Shown here: piece after piece, positions 1 to 6,876 of the stretch
Layout of the letters: every line of letters begins with the position of its first letter
How positions within the stretch are numbered: the first letter of the stretch is position 1
Assembly: GCA_035536235.1 (NCBI GenBank)
Contig: DATLOQ010000005.1
Span: 1-21,595 of the forward strand
Direction of reading: 5' to 3'
From: DATLNF01 sp035536235
GTDB taxonomy: Bacteria > Actinomycetota > Actinomycetes > BP-191
Length of the DNA: 21,595 nucleotides
The notes under the pieces: model-generated
Databases searched by the model: none
What the model was told of the DNA's origin: nothing
Seen by the model: only the letters and a program-made list of their open reading frames with translations
Position numbers and translations under genes: made by a program

Positions 1-894
1 GCGGTTCTCGCGGTCGTCGCGGTCTACAAGCCCGTGGAGGAGCTCGCGGACTGGCTCGACGAGCTCAGCGGGGCAGCCGCTGCGCTGGGCCGCGTGGCGG
101 GGCTGCTCGACCTCACCGCTGCGCTGCCGGAGTCGTCGTCACCTCGACCGCTGCCCCCGTCCGGGACCCTCCTCGTCGAGGACGTGAGCTTCCGCTACGC
201 CGAGGGCGACGAAGTGCTCCACCGGGTGTCCTTCGAGCTGCGGGCGGGGGAGCGGGTGGCGCTGGTCGGCGCCACCGGGGCCGGCAAGTCGACCCTGGCC
301 CGCCTTGTCGCTCGACTCGACGACCCGAGCACGGGGCGGGTGTCCTACGGCGATGTCGACCTGCGCGACGCCGCGCTCGACGACGTACGACGGCACGTAG
401 TGCTCACCCCGCAGGAGGGCCACCTGGTCGAGGGCACCATCGCCGACAACGTGCGTCTCGCCCGGCCTGAGGCGAGCGACATCGAGGTCGAGGAAGCGCT
501 GGAGCGCATCGGGGCACTGGAGTGGGCGCGGCAGCTGCCCGCCGGCATTCACACCCAGGTGGCGTCGCTCGGCAGCCGGCTCTCGGCCGGCGAGCGCCAG
601 CTGGTGGCACTGTCGCGGGTGGCGCTTGCCGACCCGCGCGTCGTGGTCCTGGACGAAGCCACGTCGGCCCTCGACCTCGGCACGGAGCTGCTCGTCGAAC
701 GTGCGCTCCAGCGCGCCTTGGCCGGGCGAGCCGTCCTGGTCATCGCGCACCGGGCCACGACGGCCGCCCGGGCCGATCGAGTGGCCGTCCTGGACGTCGG
801 CCGGCTCGTCGAGATCGGCTCGCACGACGAGCTGGTCGAGCGAGGCGGCGCGTACGCCGCATTGTGGGCAGCGTGGAGCCGGTCCGCCGGCTAG
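1..894 (+). CDS. ABC exporter subunit with fused ATPase, 5' truncated
   Basis: C-terminal part of an ABC transporter; the reading frame is open from base 1, so the membrane domain lies mostly upstream. The first residues (AVLAVVAVY) look like the end of the last membrane helix, followed by the linker typical of half-size exporters that fuse membrane and nucleotide-binding domains. The ATPase domain is complete. Counting from base 1, Walker A is GATGAGKST (90-98), the Q-loop is in LTPQEG, the signature is LSAGE (194-198), Walker B is VVVLDE (214-219) and the H-loop histidine is in VIAHR (His250). In this family ATP binding and hydrolysis drive export across the plasma membrane, usually as a homo- or heterodimer; any partner gene would be upstream. 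The substrate cannot be told. The gene is convergent with the DNA ligase, with a palindromic repeat between them. Confidence 0.93.
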   Translation, partial: AVLAVVAVYKPVEELADWLDELSGAAAALGRVAGLLDLTAALPESSSPRPLPPSGTLLVEDVSFRYAEGDEVLHRVSFELRAGERVALVGATGAGKSTLARLVARLDDPSTGRVSYGDVDLRDAALDDVRRHVVLTPQEGHLVEGTIADNVRLARPEASDIEVEEALERIGALEWARQLPAGIHTQVASLGSRLSAGERQLVALSRVALADPRVVVLDEATSALDLGTELLVERALQRALAGRAVLVIAHRATTAARADRVAVLDVGRLVEIGSHDELVERGGAYAALWAAWSRSAG

Positions 895-921
895 CGCTCC
901 CTCTCGCCCAGCACCCCCCGT

Positions 922-1066
922 CCCACCCACCCGCACCGGAAACTGTGCGGCGGTTCCAGCGCGGCCCGGGGCGGCATAGGTTGCACAGTTCGCCGACCCA
1001 CCCACCCGCACCGTGAAGTGTGCGGCGGTTCCAGCGACTCCGGGGGCGGCATAGGGCGCACAGATC
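922..1066. repeat. Two tandem copies of a ~75-bp palindromic repeat
   Basis: Two units start with the identical 16-mer cccacccacccgcacc at 922 and 997, a period of 75 bp, and match at about 60 of 70 positions. Each carries the block tgcggcggttccagcg and ends in a cacag motif. Unit 1 is bounded by an inverted repeat, aactgtgc (941-948) and gcacagtt (983-990). Unit 2 keeps a shorter version, tgtgc (1019-1023) and gcaca (1058-1062). The array fills the gap between two convergent genes, and its end coincides with the ligase stop codon. It may be a REP-like element or a bidirectional terminator; I see no gene in it. Confidence 0.8.
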
Positions 1067-2624
1067 AGGTCGGCGGCGACCCGGTGGGTTGGCCGGATGC
1101 GTCGCGGATGGCTCGCACGGTGTCGATGGTGTCGGCCTCGGCGGCTGTCTTGTCCTCGCGGAAGCGCAGCACCCGGGCGAAGCGCAGCGCGACACCGCCC
1201 GGGTAGCGCGGGGACGTCTGCACGCCGTCGAAGGCCACCTCGACAACGAGCTCTGGGCGTACATGGACGACCAAGCCTGCATTGCCACCAGGCGCCGACG
1301 GGGTCTCGGCGAGGTCGAGCAGCCGCCGCGTCTGCCAGCGCAGCATCTCGTCGGTGAGTCCCTTGAACGTCTTGCCGAGCATCACGTGGCCCCCGCTCAC
1401 GGGATCGACCGCGCCGAGGTGCAGGTTGGACAGCCAGCCGTGTCGGCGGCCGTGGCCCCACTCGGCTGCGAGCACGACGAGGTCGAGGGTGTGCCGCGGC
1501 TTCACCTTGAGCCACCCAACCCCGCGGCGGCCCGCGTCGTACGTGGCGTCGAGGGACTTCACCACGACGCCCTCATGCCCCCGGGCGAGGGCATCAGCGG
1601 CAAACGCGGCTGCGGCCGCCGGGTCGTCCGTCACGATCCGAGGCACCCGCAATGCGGCGGGGAGCAGCGCGTCGAGCGCCGCAGCCCGATCCGCACCGGG
1701 TCGCCCCAGCAGGTCCTCGCCGTCCCGATGCAGCAGGTCGAAGAACCACGCCGTCAGAGGCTCCCCTGCCGCGCCGCCGTGGGTCGCCACCCGACTGGAG
1801 GTCACCTGGAACGGCTGCGGCCGGCCGCTGGCGTCGAGGGCCACCACCTCCCCGTCGAGGACCAGGGCGTCGGCATCGAGAGCCCGCACAACGCTGACGA
1901 CCTCCGGCAGCCGATCAGTGATGTCGTCGAGGGTGCGGGTGAAGACGCGCACCACATCGCCGAGACGATGCACCTGCACCCGCACCCCGTCGACCTTCCA
2001 CTCGACCGCGGCGGGGCAGACGCGCGCGAAGGCGTCGTCGATGCTGGTCGCCGGCGAGGCGAGCATCGGCTGCAGCGGTCGGAGCACCTCGAGCCGGAAG
2101 TCAGCGAGGGCCGCTGCTCCGTCCTGCAGCGCGGCGACAGCAGCCGGCGCAAGTGCGCCGCAGAGCATGGCCGCGCGCCGCAGGTCGGCTACCGGCACCC
2201 CGGCCGCGCGCGCTGCTGCGTCCGCCACCAGGCTCTCCAGCGCACCTTGCCGCAGCTCCCCGCTCACCAGGGCGGCGAGCAGCCGTTGCTCGGGCGCGGT
2301 GGCCCGCTCGAAGAGCGCGCCAATTCGCCGGGCTCGCTCTGCTTGCGAGCCGGCGCCGGCACAGCGAGCGATGCTCTCGAACGCGCCGTCGACGTCGAGC
2401 ACTTCCAGGCTCGGCTCTGGCGCCGGTGGCGGCAGCTCGCGCAGCGACTTCCAGCCGACTCCCGTACGCCGTTGGCGCAGATCGCCCGAGAGGTAGGCGA
2501 CGACGACGGGCACCTCCGCCGGCTCCGCCTGTCGCAGTGCGGCCGCCAGCAGCTCGACCTTCTGCGAGCGCGCCGGCGTACTGGCGACTGCAAGGGACGC
2601 CGCGGCGAGGTCAGCCAGGAGCAT
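1065..2624 (-). CDS. lig: ATP-dependent DNA ligase
   Basis: Seals nicks in duplex DNA through a lysyl-AMP intermediate. The 519-residue length and motif order match the actinobacterial LigB-type ATP-dependent ligase, an accessory to NAD-dependent LigA. Residues 1-170 are the helical DNA-binding domain (SGDLRQ and SGELRQG segments). Adenylation domain: motif I EWKVDG with nucleophile Lys210, motif III FFDLL (294-298), motif IV EGVVVKS (351-357), motif V WLKVKP (371-376). An OB-fold domain follows (FDGVQTSPRYPGG near 465-477). I chose the ATG at 2624 because MLLADLAA matches the family N-terminus; the frame stays open for 46 more codons upstream, but that stretch runs through a dispersed repeat. 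A -10-like CAGAAT lies 7 nt before the ATG, so the mRNA may be leaderless. Its role is probably repair or end joining; no ku or ligD-type partner is in view. Confidence 0.95.
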   Translation of the reverse strand: MLLADLAAASLAVASTPARSQKVELLAAALRQAEPAEVPVVVAYLSGDLRQRRTGVGWKSLRELPPPAPEPSLEVLDVDGAFESIARCAGAGSQAERARRIGALFERATAPEQRLLAALVSGELRQGALESLVADAAARAAGVPVADLRRAAMLCGALAPAAVAALQDGAAALADFRLEVLRPLQPMLASPATSIDDAFARVCPAAVEWKVDGVRVQVHRLGDVVRVFTRTLDDITDRLPEVVSVVRALDADALVLDGEVVALDASGRPQPFQVTSSRVATHGGAAGEPLTAWFFDLLHRDGEDLLGRPGADRAAALDALLPAALRVPRIVTDDPAAAAAFAADALARGHEGVVVKSLDATYDAGRRGVGWLKVKPRHTLDLVVLAAEWGHGRRHGWLSNLHLGAVDPVSGGHVMLGKTFKGLTDEMLRWQTRRLLDLAETPSAPGGNAGLVVHVRPELVVEVAFDGVQTSPRYPGGVALRFARVLRFREDKTAAEADTIDTVRAIRDASGQPTGSPPT

Positions 2625-2631
2625 GGCGCCA

Positions 2632-2637
2632 ATTCTG
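2632..2637 (-). promoter_or_regulatory. Putative leaderless -10 element of the ligase gene
   Basis: On the minus strand CAGAAT lies 7 nt before the ligase ATG, the distance expected when transcription starts at or next to the start codon. No Shine-Dalgarno sequence is visible. The same hexamer at the same spacing precedes the kinase gene. No clear -35 element was found. Confidence 0.35.
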
Positions 2638-2718
2638 CCCGCCGAACTCGCGGTCCGGCTGTCCTCGGTCCGGCTGGCGATGGCTGGATGACTGACAGAT
2701 GCCTGCCCGACAGCTGCC

Positions 2719-2789
2719 TTCACCGGGCAATTGGACACGTCGAGGTGCCCCAGGGGGTCCAACTGGCCTGTTAACCGGCTGATTGTCGG
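2719..2789. repeat. Dispersed 52-bp-period repeat, copy 1
   Basis: This 71-bp segment aligns without gaps to 18810-18880, with about 51 of 71 positions identical. The best parts are a left arm (2719-2738, 17/20) and a core containing ggcctgttaaccgg (2752-2778, 25/27). The left motif accgggcaattggaca (2722-2737) recurs in degenerate form at 2774-2789, 52 bp on. A small inverted repeat, ttggac (2731-2736) with gtccaa (2757-2762), could form a stem. It lies between two co-directional minus-strand genes, in the same orientation relative to its genes as copy 2. Function unknown. Confidence 0.75.
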
Positions 2790-2820
2790 GCGGGGTGACG
2801 GGCAGGGCCGGGCGCAGCGC

Positions 2821-3735
2821 TCAGCGCGCTGGCGCGAAGTGGGCGAGGACGGCCCGTCCGCGGTCCATCGCGGCTTCGGCGTCGGCGTCGGGGCGGCCGA
2901 CCGCGTCGTCGAAGTTGAGGTCGAGGAACGTCTCCGTCACGCCGGCGAGCGCCAGCTGCTCGAGATCGCCGGAGATCTCGGCGAAGGTGCCGGACAGCAG
3001 CCGCCGGTCGGGAGCTCCGCCCGGACGCACCCGCACCACACCGCGCACGACGTACTCCAGCGCGTCGGGATCGCGTCCGGCGTCGGTCGCGGCGCGCCGT
3101 ACGTGCTGCACCGCATCGGTGATCCGCGGCAGGTCCGACACGCTGCCGGCCACCCAGCCGTCGGCGAGGCGGCCGGCGCGGGTCAATGCCGCCGGGGCGC
3201 CGCCGCCGAGGATGACCGGCGGGTGCGGTTGCTGCACTGGCTTGGGGTCGATGCGCGAGCGGGGCACGTCGTAGAACTCCCCGTGGTGCTCCACCACGTC
3301 GTCGGTCCAGATGGCGTGGAGACAGCGCACGAACTCCTCCGCCCGAGCACCCCGCCGCTCGTACGGCGCACCCGCCGCGACGAACTCCTCACGGGACCAG
3401 CCCAGGCCGAGGCCGGCGACGAGCCGGCCGGCCGAGACCACGTCGAGCGTCGTGAGCGCCTTGGCCAGCAGCACCGGTGAGTAGAACGGCAGGTTGACGA
3501 CAGCCAGGCCGAGCCGGATGCGCGAGGTCTGCCCGGCGAGGTAGGCGAGGGCGACTATCGGGTCGTGCACCGCGGCGTACACCGGCGCCCACGGTTCGCC
3601 GTCGACGGGATAGAGCAGCCGCTGGAACGTCCACAGAGATCGGTAGCCGGAGTTCTCAGCCTGCTTGGCGAGCTCGACCTGGTGCGCAGGCGTTGCCCAG
3701 CTGCCGGAGATCGGGATGGCGAAGCCGAGGTCCAT
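2821..3735 (-). CDS. LLM-class F420-dependent oxidoreductase
   Basis: A 304-residue luciferase-like TIM-barrel protein of the actinobacterial F420-dependent group; family members transfer hydride between reduced F420 (sometimes FMN) and an organic substrate in the cytoplasm. Typical segments are the N-terminal strand MDLGFAIPISG, HDPIVALAYLAGQTSRIRLG (residues about 57-76), the SAGRLVAGLGLGW stretch before the mid-barrel, and PPVILGGGAPAALTRAGRLADG. I start it at the ATG at 3735 because the family begins at this strand; an in-frame upstream extension would run into the divergent gene. On the minus strand TAGTCT sits 7 nt before the ATG, suggesting a leaderless transcript. Only 19 bp separate this start from the divergent nuclease start. 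It may be co-transcribed with the downstream ligase, though the 196-bp gap and repeat argue against tight coupling. Substrate unknown. Confidence 0.9.
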   Translation of the reverse strand: MDLGFAIPISGSWATPAHQVELAKQAENSGYRSLWTFQRLLYPVDGEPWAPVYAAVHDPIVALAYLAGQTSRIRLGLAVVNLPFYSPVLLAKALTTLDVVSAGRLVAGLGLGWSREEFVAAGAPYERRGARAEEFVRCLHAIWTDDVVEHHGEFYDVPRSRIDPKPVQQPHPPVILGGGAPAALTRAGRLADGWVAGSVSDLPRITDAVQHVRRAATDAGRDPDALEYVVRGVVRVRPGGAPDRRLLSGTFAEISGDLEQLALAGVTETFLDLNFDDAVGRPDADAEAAMDRGRAVLAHFAPAR

Positions 3736-3742
3736 GGCTGCG

Positions 3743-3748
3743 AGACTA
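3743..3748 (-). promoter_or_regulatory. -10 element (TAGTCT) of the LLM oxidoreductase gene
   Basis: On the minus strand TAGTCT fits the actinobacterial TANNNT -10 consensus and ends 7 nt before the ATG, the geometry of a leaderless promoter. It lies in the 19-bp gap to the divergent nuclease gene, so any -35 contacts fall inside that gene's 5' coding end. Confidence 0.5.
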
Positions 3749-3754
3749 GCCAGC

Positions 3755-4321
3755 ATGGTGGGGCCGGGGTTGAAGGCAGCGGCGGTCGTCGCGCTCGCGA
3801 CTGCCGCGATCCTCACGTCCTGCGCCGACGCGCCGCGGCCCGCTGCTGCGCGGCAGTCGGCCGACGCGTCGCAGCCCGCTGACGCGCCGAGTGCGGACGC
3901 GCGGCAGGAGGCGGTCGTCGTGTCGATCGCTGACGGCGACACTCTGCGGCTGCGAGGCATCGGTCCGGGGCCGCTGCCCGCCGGCGTCGTCGCCCGGGTG
4001 CGGGTGCTGGAGATCGACTCGCCGGAGGAGGACGACTGCGGCTACCGGGAGGCCACGGCCCGGCTGGCCGGGCTGATCCCGCCCGGGTCGACGGTGCGGG
4101 TGGACCGCGATCGGGAGCTGGCCGACAAGTTCGGCCGGTACCTGCTCTACCTGTGGACCGAGGACGGGCGGTTCGTCAACGTGTCGATGGTCGACCAGGG
4201 CTTCGCCCGCGCCGTGCTCTTCCGGCCCAACGACGAACACATCGACCGCATGCGCGCCGCCGAGTCCGCAGCGCGCGGCGCCCGCCGCGGCCTGTGGGCG
4301 ACCTGCGGCTCGGCTGGCTGA
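3755..4321 (+). CDS. Thermonuclease-family (SNase-like) lipoprotein
   Basis: A 188-residue exported nuclease of the staphylococcal nuclease fold. Residues 1-23 form a lipoprotein signal (VVALATAAILTSC), with Cys23 as the likely lipidated residue, so the enzyme is probably anchored outside the membrane. A low-complexity Ala/Asp/Ser linker (24-50) precedes the domain. The family's active-site pattern is present: DGDT (60-63), Arg83 in ARVRVLEIDSPEE, Asp88, Glu91, and Arg128 in KFGRYLLYL. By family knowledge it cleaves DNA and RNA with Ca2+. I chose ATG 3755 because it gives a correct signal peptide; earlier in-frame starts (from 3665) would lie inside the divergent LLM gene and spoil the signal. 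No clear ribosome site is visible. The next gene starts 21 nt after this stop, so the two are probably co-transcribed. Confidence 0.9.
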   Translation: MVGPGLKAAAVVALATAAILTSCADAPRPAAARQSADASQPADAPSADARQEAVVVSIADGDTLRLRGIGPGPLPAGVVARVRVLEIDSPEEDDCGYREATARLAGLIPPGSTVRVDRDRELADKFGRYLLYLWTEDGRFVNVSMVDQGFARAVLFRPNDEHIDRMRAAESAARGARRGLWATCGSAG

Positions 4322-4342
4322 GCCGTGGTGGGGAGCTGAGCC

Positions 4343-4684
4343 GTGGTTGAGGTGAGCGAGGAGCGGTTCGAAGAGCTGGTCGGCGAAGCACTCGACGACG
4401 TCCCTGACGAGCTCGCGCGACTCATGCGCAACGTCATGATCTTCATCGAGGACTCGTCGCCCGACGGCCTGCTAGGGCTCTACGAGGGGACGCCACTCAC
4501 CGAGCGCGACTCGGGGTACGCCGGCGCGCTGCCCGACCGGATCACGCTCTACCGCCTGCCGATCTGCGCGCTGTGCGAGTCCGAGGACGACGTGGCCGAC
4601 GAGGTCTACACCACCGTGGTGCACGAGATCGCACACCACTTCGGCATCGACGATGACCGCCTGCACGAGCTCGGCTGGGACTGA
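4343..4684 (+). CDS. Small zincin-type metallopeptidase family protein
   Basis: A 113-residue protein with the zinc metalloprotease motif HEIAHH (94-99): His94, Glu95 and His98 fit HExxH, and Asp104 in GIDDD is a possible third ligand. It matches the compact actinobacterial zincin family once called DUF1025 (Pfam Zincin_1), whose members have no known substrate. The N-terminal half is acidic and helical (VSEERFEELVGEALDDVPDE). There is no signal peptide, so it should be cytoplasmic. The start is GTG at 4343, with GGGGAG about 8 nt upstream as ribosome site. It follows the nuclease gene by 21 nt and is probably in the same transcript. It is convergent with the glyoxalase-fold gene, with a hairpin between the two stop codons. 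Confidence 0.88.
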   Translation: MVEVSEERFEELVGEALDDVPDELARLMRNVMIFIEDSSPDGLLGLYEGTPLTERDSGYAGALPDRITLYRLPICALCESEDDVADEVYTTVVHEIAHHFGIDDDRLHELGWD

Positions 4685-4704
4685 TCACCAGGCACATCAC
4701 CCCG

Positions 4705-4720
4705 GCCGCGACCTCGCGGC
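4705..4720. terminator. Compact hairpin between convergent genes
   Basis: gccgcg acct cgcggc is a perfect 6-bp GC stem with a 4-nt loop. It sits in the 35-bp gap between the stops of the zincin gene (4684) and the glyoxalase-fold gene (its stop codon begins at 4722 on the minus strand). Position and symmetry suit a bidirectional terminator without a U-tract. Confidence 0.5.
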
Positions 4721-5496
4721 TAGGAGGGTCCGTCCGTGTTGAGCGCGATCACCGCGAAGACCGCGCCGTGCGGGTCCGCCAGCACGGCGGTCCGGCCGAC
4801 AGGAGTGTCGAAGGGCGGCATCCGCACCGTGCCACCGAGCTCGGTGGCCTTGGCCGCGGTGGCGTCGGTGTCCTCCACCGCGAAGTAGGTCGCCCAGTGG
4901 GCCGGCACCTGGGGCGGGTAGGCGTCGGGCATCGGCATCAGGCCGGCGACCGCGCGGCCGTTCACGTGCAACGTCGTGTACGACGGGTCGAAACCAGCCG
5001 GCTCGGCAGTGAGGGGGAAGGCGGCCGAGTAGAAAGCCTTGGCGGCGTCGACGTCGCGGGTAGCCAGCTCGTTCCAGCACACCGTGCCCGGCTCGTTGAC
5101 GAGCTCGGCACCCCCCATCTCGCGAGGCTGCCATACGCCGACTGCCGCGCCGGTGGGATCGGCGTACATGGCCATGCGGCCCGCGCCAGGGATGTCCATC
5201 GGCTCGACGATGACCTGGCCCCCGGCCGCGGTGACCAGCTCGGTCGTCTTGTCCGCGTCGTCGGTGGCTAGGTAGGTGGTCCAGACGACCGGCTGCCCCT
5301 CGGCCATCACCGGCCCGACCCCCGCGACGTTCTTCCCGCCTTTAGTGAACATCGTGTAGCCGCCGAACGCTGGGTCCCCCTCCTCGGACTCCCAGCCGAA
5401 GAGGCTGCCGTAGAACTCGCGCCCGGCGGCCAGGTCCGTGGTCATCAGGTCGACCCAGATCGGGGTGCCGGCCGGGTAGTCGGTCATCTCAGGCAT
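4720..5496 (-). CDS. VOC-family protein with two glyoxalase-fold domains
   Basis: A 258-residue protein made of two vicinal-oxygen-chelate domains. Domain 1 runs from TPIWVDLMTTDLAAGREFY to DPTGAAVGVWQP (about 10-124). Domain 2 runs from GTVCWNELATRDVDAAKAFY to DPHGAVFAVIAL (about 137-253). This arrangement and wording closely resemble the mycobacterial antigen CFP30B (Rv0577) and Streptomyces homologues often labelled hydroxylase or glyoxalase. Usual metal ligands of active glyoxalases are not obvious, so catalysis is unproven; it may bind a small molecule. The start is ATG 5496, with an excellent minus-strand ribosome site AGGAGG 7 nt upstream. It is transcribed alone, convergent with the zincin gene and divergent from the dCTP deaminase gene, 110 bp away. 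Confidence 0.92.
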   Translation of the reverse strand: MPEMTDYPAGTPIWVDLMTTDLAAGREFYGSLFGWESEEGDPAFGGYTMFTKGGKNVAGVGPVMAEGQPVVWTTYLATDDADKTTELVTAAGGQVIVEPMDIPGAGRMAMYADPTGAAVGVWQPREMGGAELVNEPGTVCWNELATRDVDAAKAFYSAAFPLTAEPAGFDPSYTTLHVNGRAVAGLMPMPDAYPPQVPAHWATYFAVEDTDATAAKATELGGTVRMPPFDTPVGRTAVLADPHGAVFAVIALNTDGPS

Positions 5497-5591
5497 GGTG
5501 ATTCCTCCTCGAGAGTGTGCGGACCCGGCGAACGCTAAACCCAGGGTGTGACAAGGAGGTATAGGGAAGGTGAGCTCCGCACCGCAACCGT

Positions 5592-5597
5592 TACGAT
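5592..5597 (+). promoter_or_regulatory. -10 element (TACGAT) of the dCTP deaminase gene
   Basis: TACGAT fits TANNNT and ends 9 nt before the ATG at 5607. No Shine-Dalgarno sequence precedes that ATG, so a leaderless or nearly leaderless mRNA is likely. I could not identify a convincing -35 element. Confidence 0.4.
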
Positions 5598-5606
5598 GGC
5601 CGCCTC

Positions 5607-6731
5607 ATGCTCGACCTACCCGCTGGCGAGTCCGGCGTCCTGCCCTCGCACTGGCTGCGCAAGGCGATCGACGCCGGCGTCATCGACTCTGAGCACTACA
5701 AGATCCCCGAGACGTCGATCCAGCCGGCCTCGCTGGACCTGCGCCTCGGCGATGTCGCGCACCGGCTGCGGTGCAGCTTCCTGCCGGACCAGCACGACGT
5801 GGCTGACAAGCTGGCTGACTACGGGATGGACGTCCTTGACCTGCGCGACGGGGCGATCCTCGAGCGCAACCGGCCCTATCTCATCCCGCTGATCGAGGAA
5901 GTCGCGCTACCGGCCGGCGTGCGCGCCAAGGCCAACCCCAAGAGCTCCACCGGGCGGCTCGACATCTTCACCCGGGTGATCACCGACAAGAGCTTCCTCT
6001 TCGACGAGGTCGAAGAGGGCTACTCCGGGCGCCTCTACGTCGAGGTGGTGTCGCGGTCCTTCACGATCAAGGTGAAGACCGGGCTGAGCCTCAACCAGCT
6101 TCGGCTGATGGCCGGCGTGGACCGCTTTGACGACAGCGACATCCGGCGGCTGCACGCCGAGGACTCTCTGCTGTTTGTGGACGGTGCCGTCGTGCCGCCG
6201 GCCGACCTGGCCGTGGGCAACGGGCTCTTCCTCTCACTTGACCTCATCGGTGATGAAAAGAGTCAGGTCGGCTACCGGGCGACGAAGAACTCGCACCTGC
6301 TCGACCTGTCGCTGCTCGACCACTACGACCCGGAGGAGTTCTGGGAGCCGGTGCGCCGCGAGAAGGGCAACCGCGTCGTCCTTGAGCCCGAGGAGTTCTA
6401 CCTCCTGCTGTCCCACGAAGGCGTCCGCGTGCCTCCGGCGTACGCCGCGGAGATGACGGCGTACGACCCGACCAGCGGCGAGCTGCGCACCCACTACGCC
6501 GGCTTCTTCGACCCGGGCTTCGGCCACGGCGCCGACCCGCTCACCGGGTCACGGGCGGCGCTTGAGGTGCGGGCGCACGACGTGCCGTTCATGGTCGAGC
6601 ACCGCCAGCCGGTCTGCAAGCTCAGCTTCGAGCGGATGCTGGAGACCCCCAGCTCGCTGTATGGCGAAGGCCTGGCGTCGCACTACCAGTTCCAGCGCGG
6701 CACCCTGAGCAAGCACTTCAAGCGCCCCTGA
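5607..6731 (+). CDS. dcd: Two-domain dCTP deaminase (DCD family)
   Basis: A 374-residue protein of the long 2'-deoxycytidine 5'-triphosphate deaminase family (PF06559), about twice the usual Dcd length of 190. It should convert dCTP to dUTP in thymidylate synthesis. Two Dcd/dUTPase-like halves are visible. The first has ASLDLRLG (41-48), PKSSTGR (111-117), GYSGRLYVEVV with Glu146 and GLSLNQLRL (159-167). The second has AGFFDPGFG (298-306), LEVRAHDVPF with Glu320, and EHRQPVCKLSFERM (331-344). The first half has the SSxxR-type signature and the second the GFxDPG signature, which a single short Dcd normally combines, so the site may be built from both. The upstream ATG at 5596 is out of frame. 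The gene stands alone, with a leaderless-type promoter and a long hairpin after the stop. Whether it also has dUTPase activity cannot be told. Confidence 0.88.
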   Translation: MLDLPAGESGVLPSHWLRKAIDAGVIDSEHYKIPETSIQPASLDLRLGDVAHRLRCSFLPDQHDVADKLADYGMDVLDLRDGAILERNRPYLIPLIEEVALPAGVRAKANPKSSTGRLDIFTRVITDKSFLFDEVEEGYSGRLYVEVVSRSFTIKVKTGLSLNQLRLMAGVDRFDDSDIRRLHAEDSLLFVDGAVVPPADLAVGNGLFLSLDLIGDEKSQVGYRATKNSHLLDLSLLDHYDPEEFWEPVRREKGNRVVLEPEEFYLLLSHEGVRVPPAYAAEMTAYDPTSGELRTHYAGFFDPGFGHGADPLTGSRAALEVRAHDVPFMVEHRQPVCKLSFERMLETPSSLYGEGLASHYQFQRGTLSKHFKRP

Positions 6732-6750
6732 GGCCGCGGCGGCTTCTGGA

Positions 6751-6792
6751 TTGGAGCGCCGGCGCACCATTGATGATGCGCCCGCGCTCCAA
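6751..6792. terminator. Long near-perfect hairpin after the dCTP deaminase gene
   Basis: Two 16-nt arms (6751-6766 and 6777-6792, outer sequence ttggagcgc...gcgctccaa) pair at 15 of 16 positions around a 10-nt loop. The hairpin begins 20 nt after the stop codon at 6731 and about 85 nt before the kinase start. There is no T-run, as is common for actinobacterial terminators. Its symmetry would also allow it to be a protein-binding operator. Confidence 0.6.
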
Positions 6793-6863
6793 CCCGTCCT
6801 CGGGATCCCCGCGTCGCACCCGAGCCCGAGCGCTCGGAAGGCATAGTCGGGCGGCGGCTGGGG

Positions 6864-6869
6864 CAGAAT
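6864..6869 (+). promoter_or_regulatory. Putative leaderless -10 element of the kinase gene
   Basis: CAGAAT ends 7 nt before the ATG at 6877, the same hexamer and spacing as upstream of the ligase gene. A GGGG run lies about 14 nt from the ATG, too far for a good ribosome site. Confidence 0.35.
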
Positions 6870-6876
6870 CTCAGAT

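Noticed and set aside
139..1515. Long minus-strand frame crossing the ABC gene, the repeat and the ligase end
   Set aside because: Its translation is compositionally biased and includes the repeat units; it lies antisense to a clear ATPase and overlaps the ligase in another frame.
2625..2762. N-terminal 46-codon extension of the ligase
   Set aside because: It reads through the dispersed repeat and the spacer; the family N-terminus MLLADLAA begins at 2624.
1020..2774. Long open frame on the plus strand opposite the ligase gene
   Set aside because: High-GC shadow frame; its product is Arg/His/Gly/Pro-rich with no family resemblance, while the minus strand shows all ligase motifs.
2716..2780. 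Possible conserved peptide (LTGQxDPLG) encoded by both dispersed repeat copies on the minus strand
   Set aside because: Several differences between copies fall on silent third positions, but no start codon with a ribosome site is in frame near either copy and the amino-acid changes elsewhere are many. DNA or RNA conservation explains it more simply.
3665..3754. Earlier in-frame start for the nuclease lipoprotein
   Set aside because: It overlaps the divergent LLM gene and places 30 residues before an otherwise perfect lipoprotein signal.
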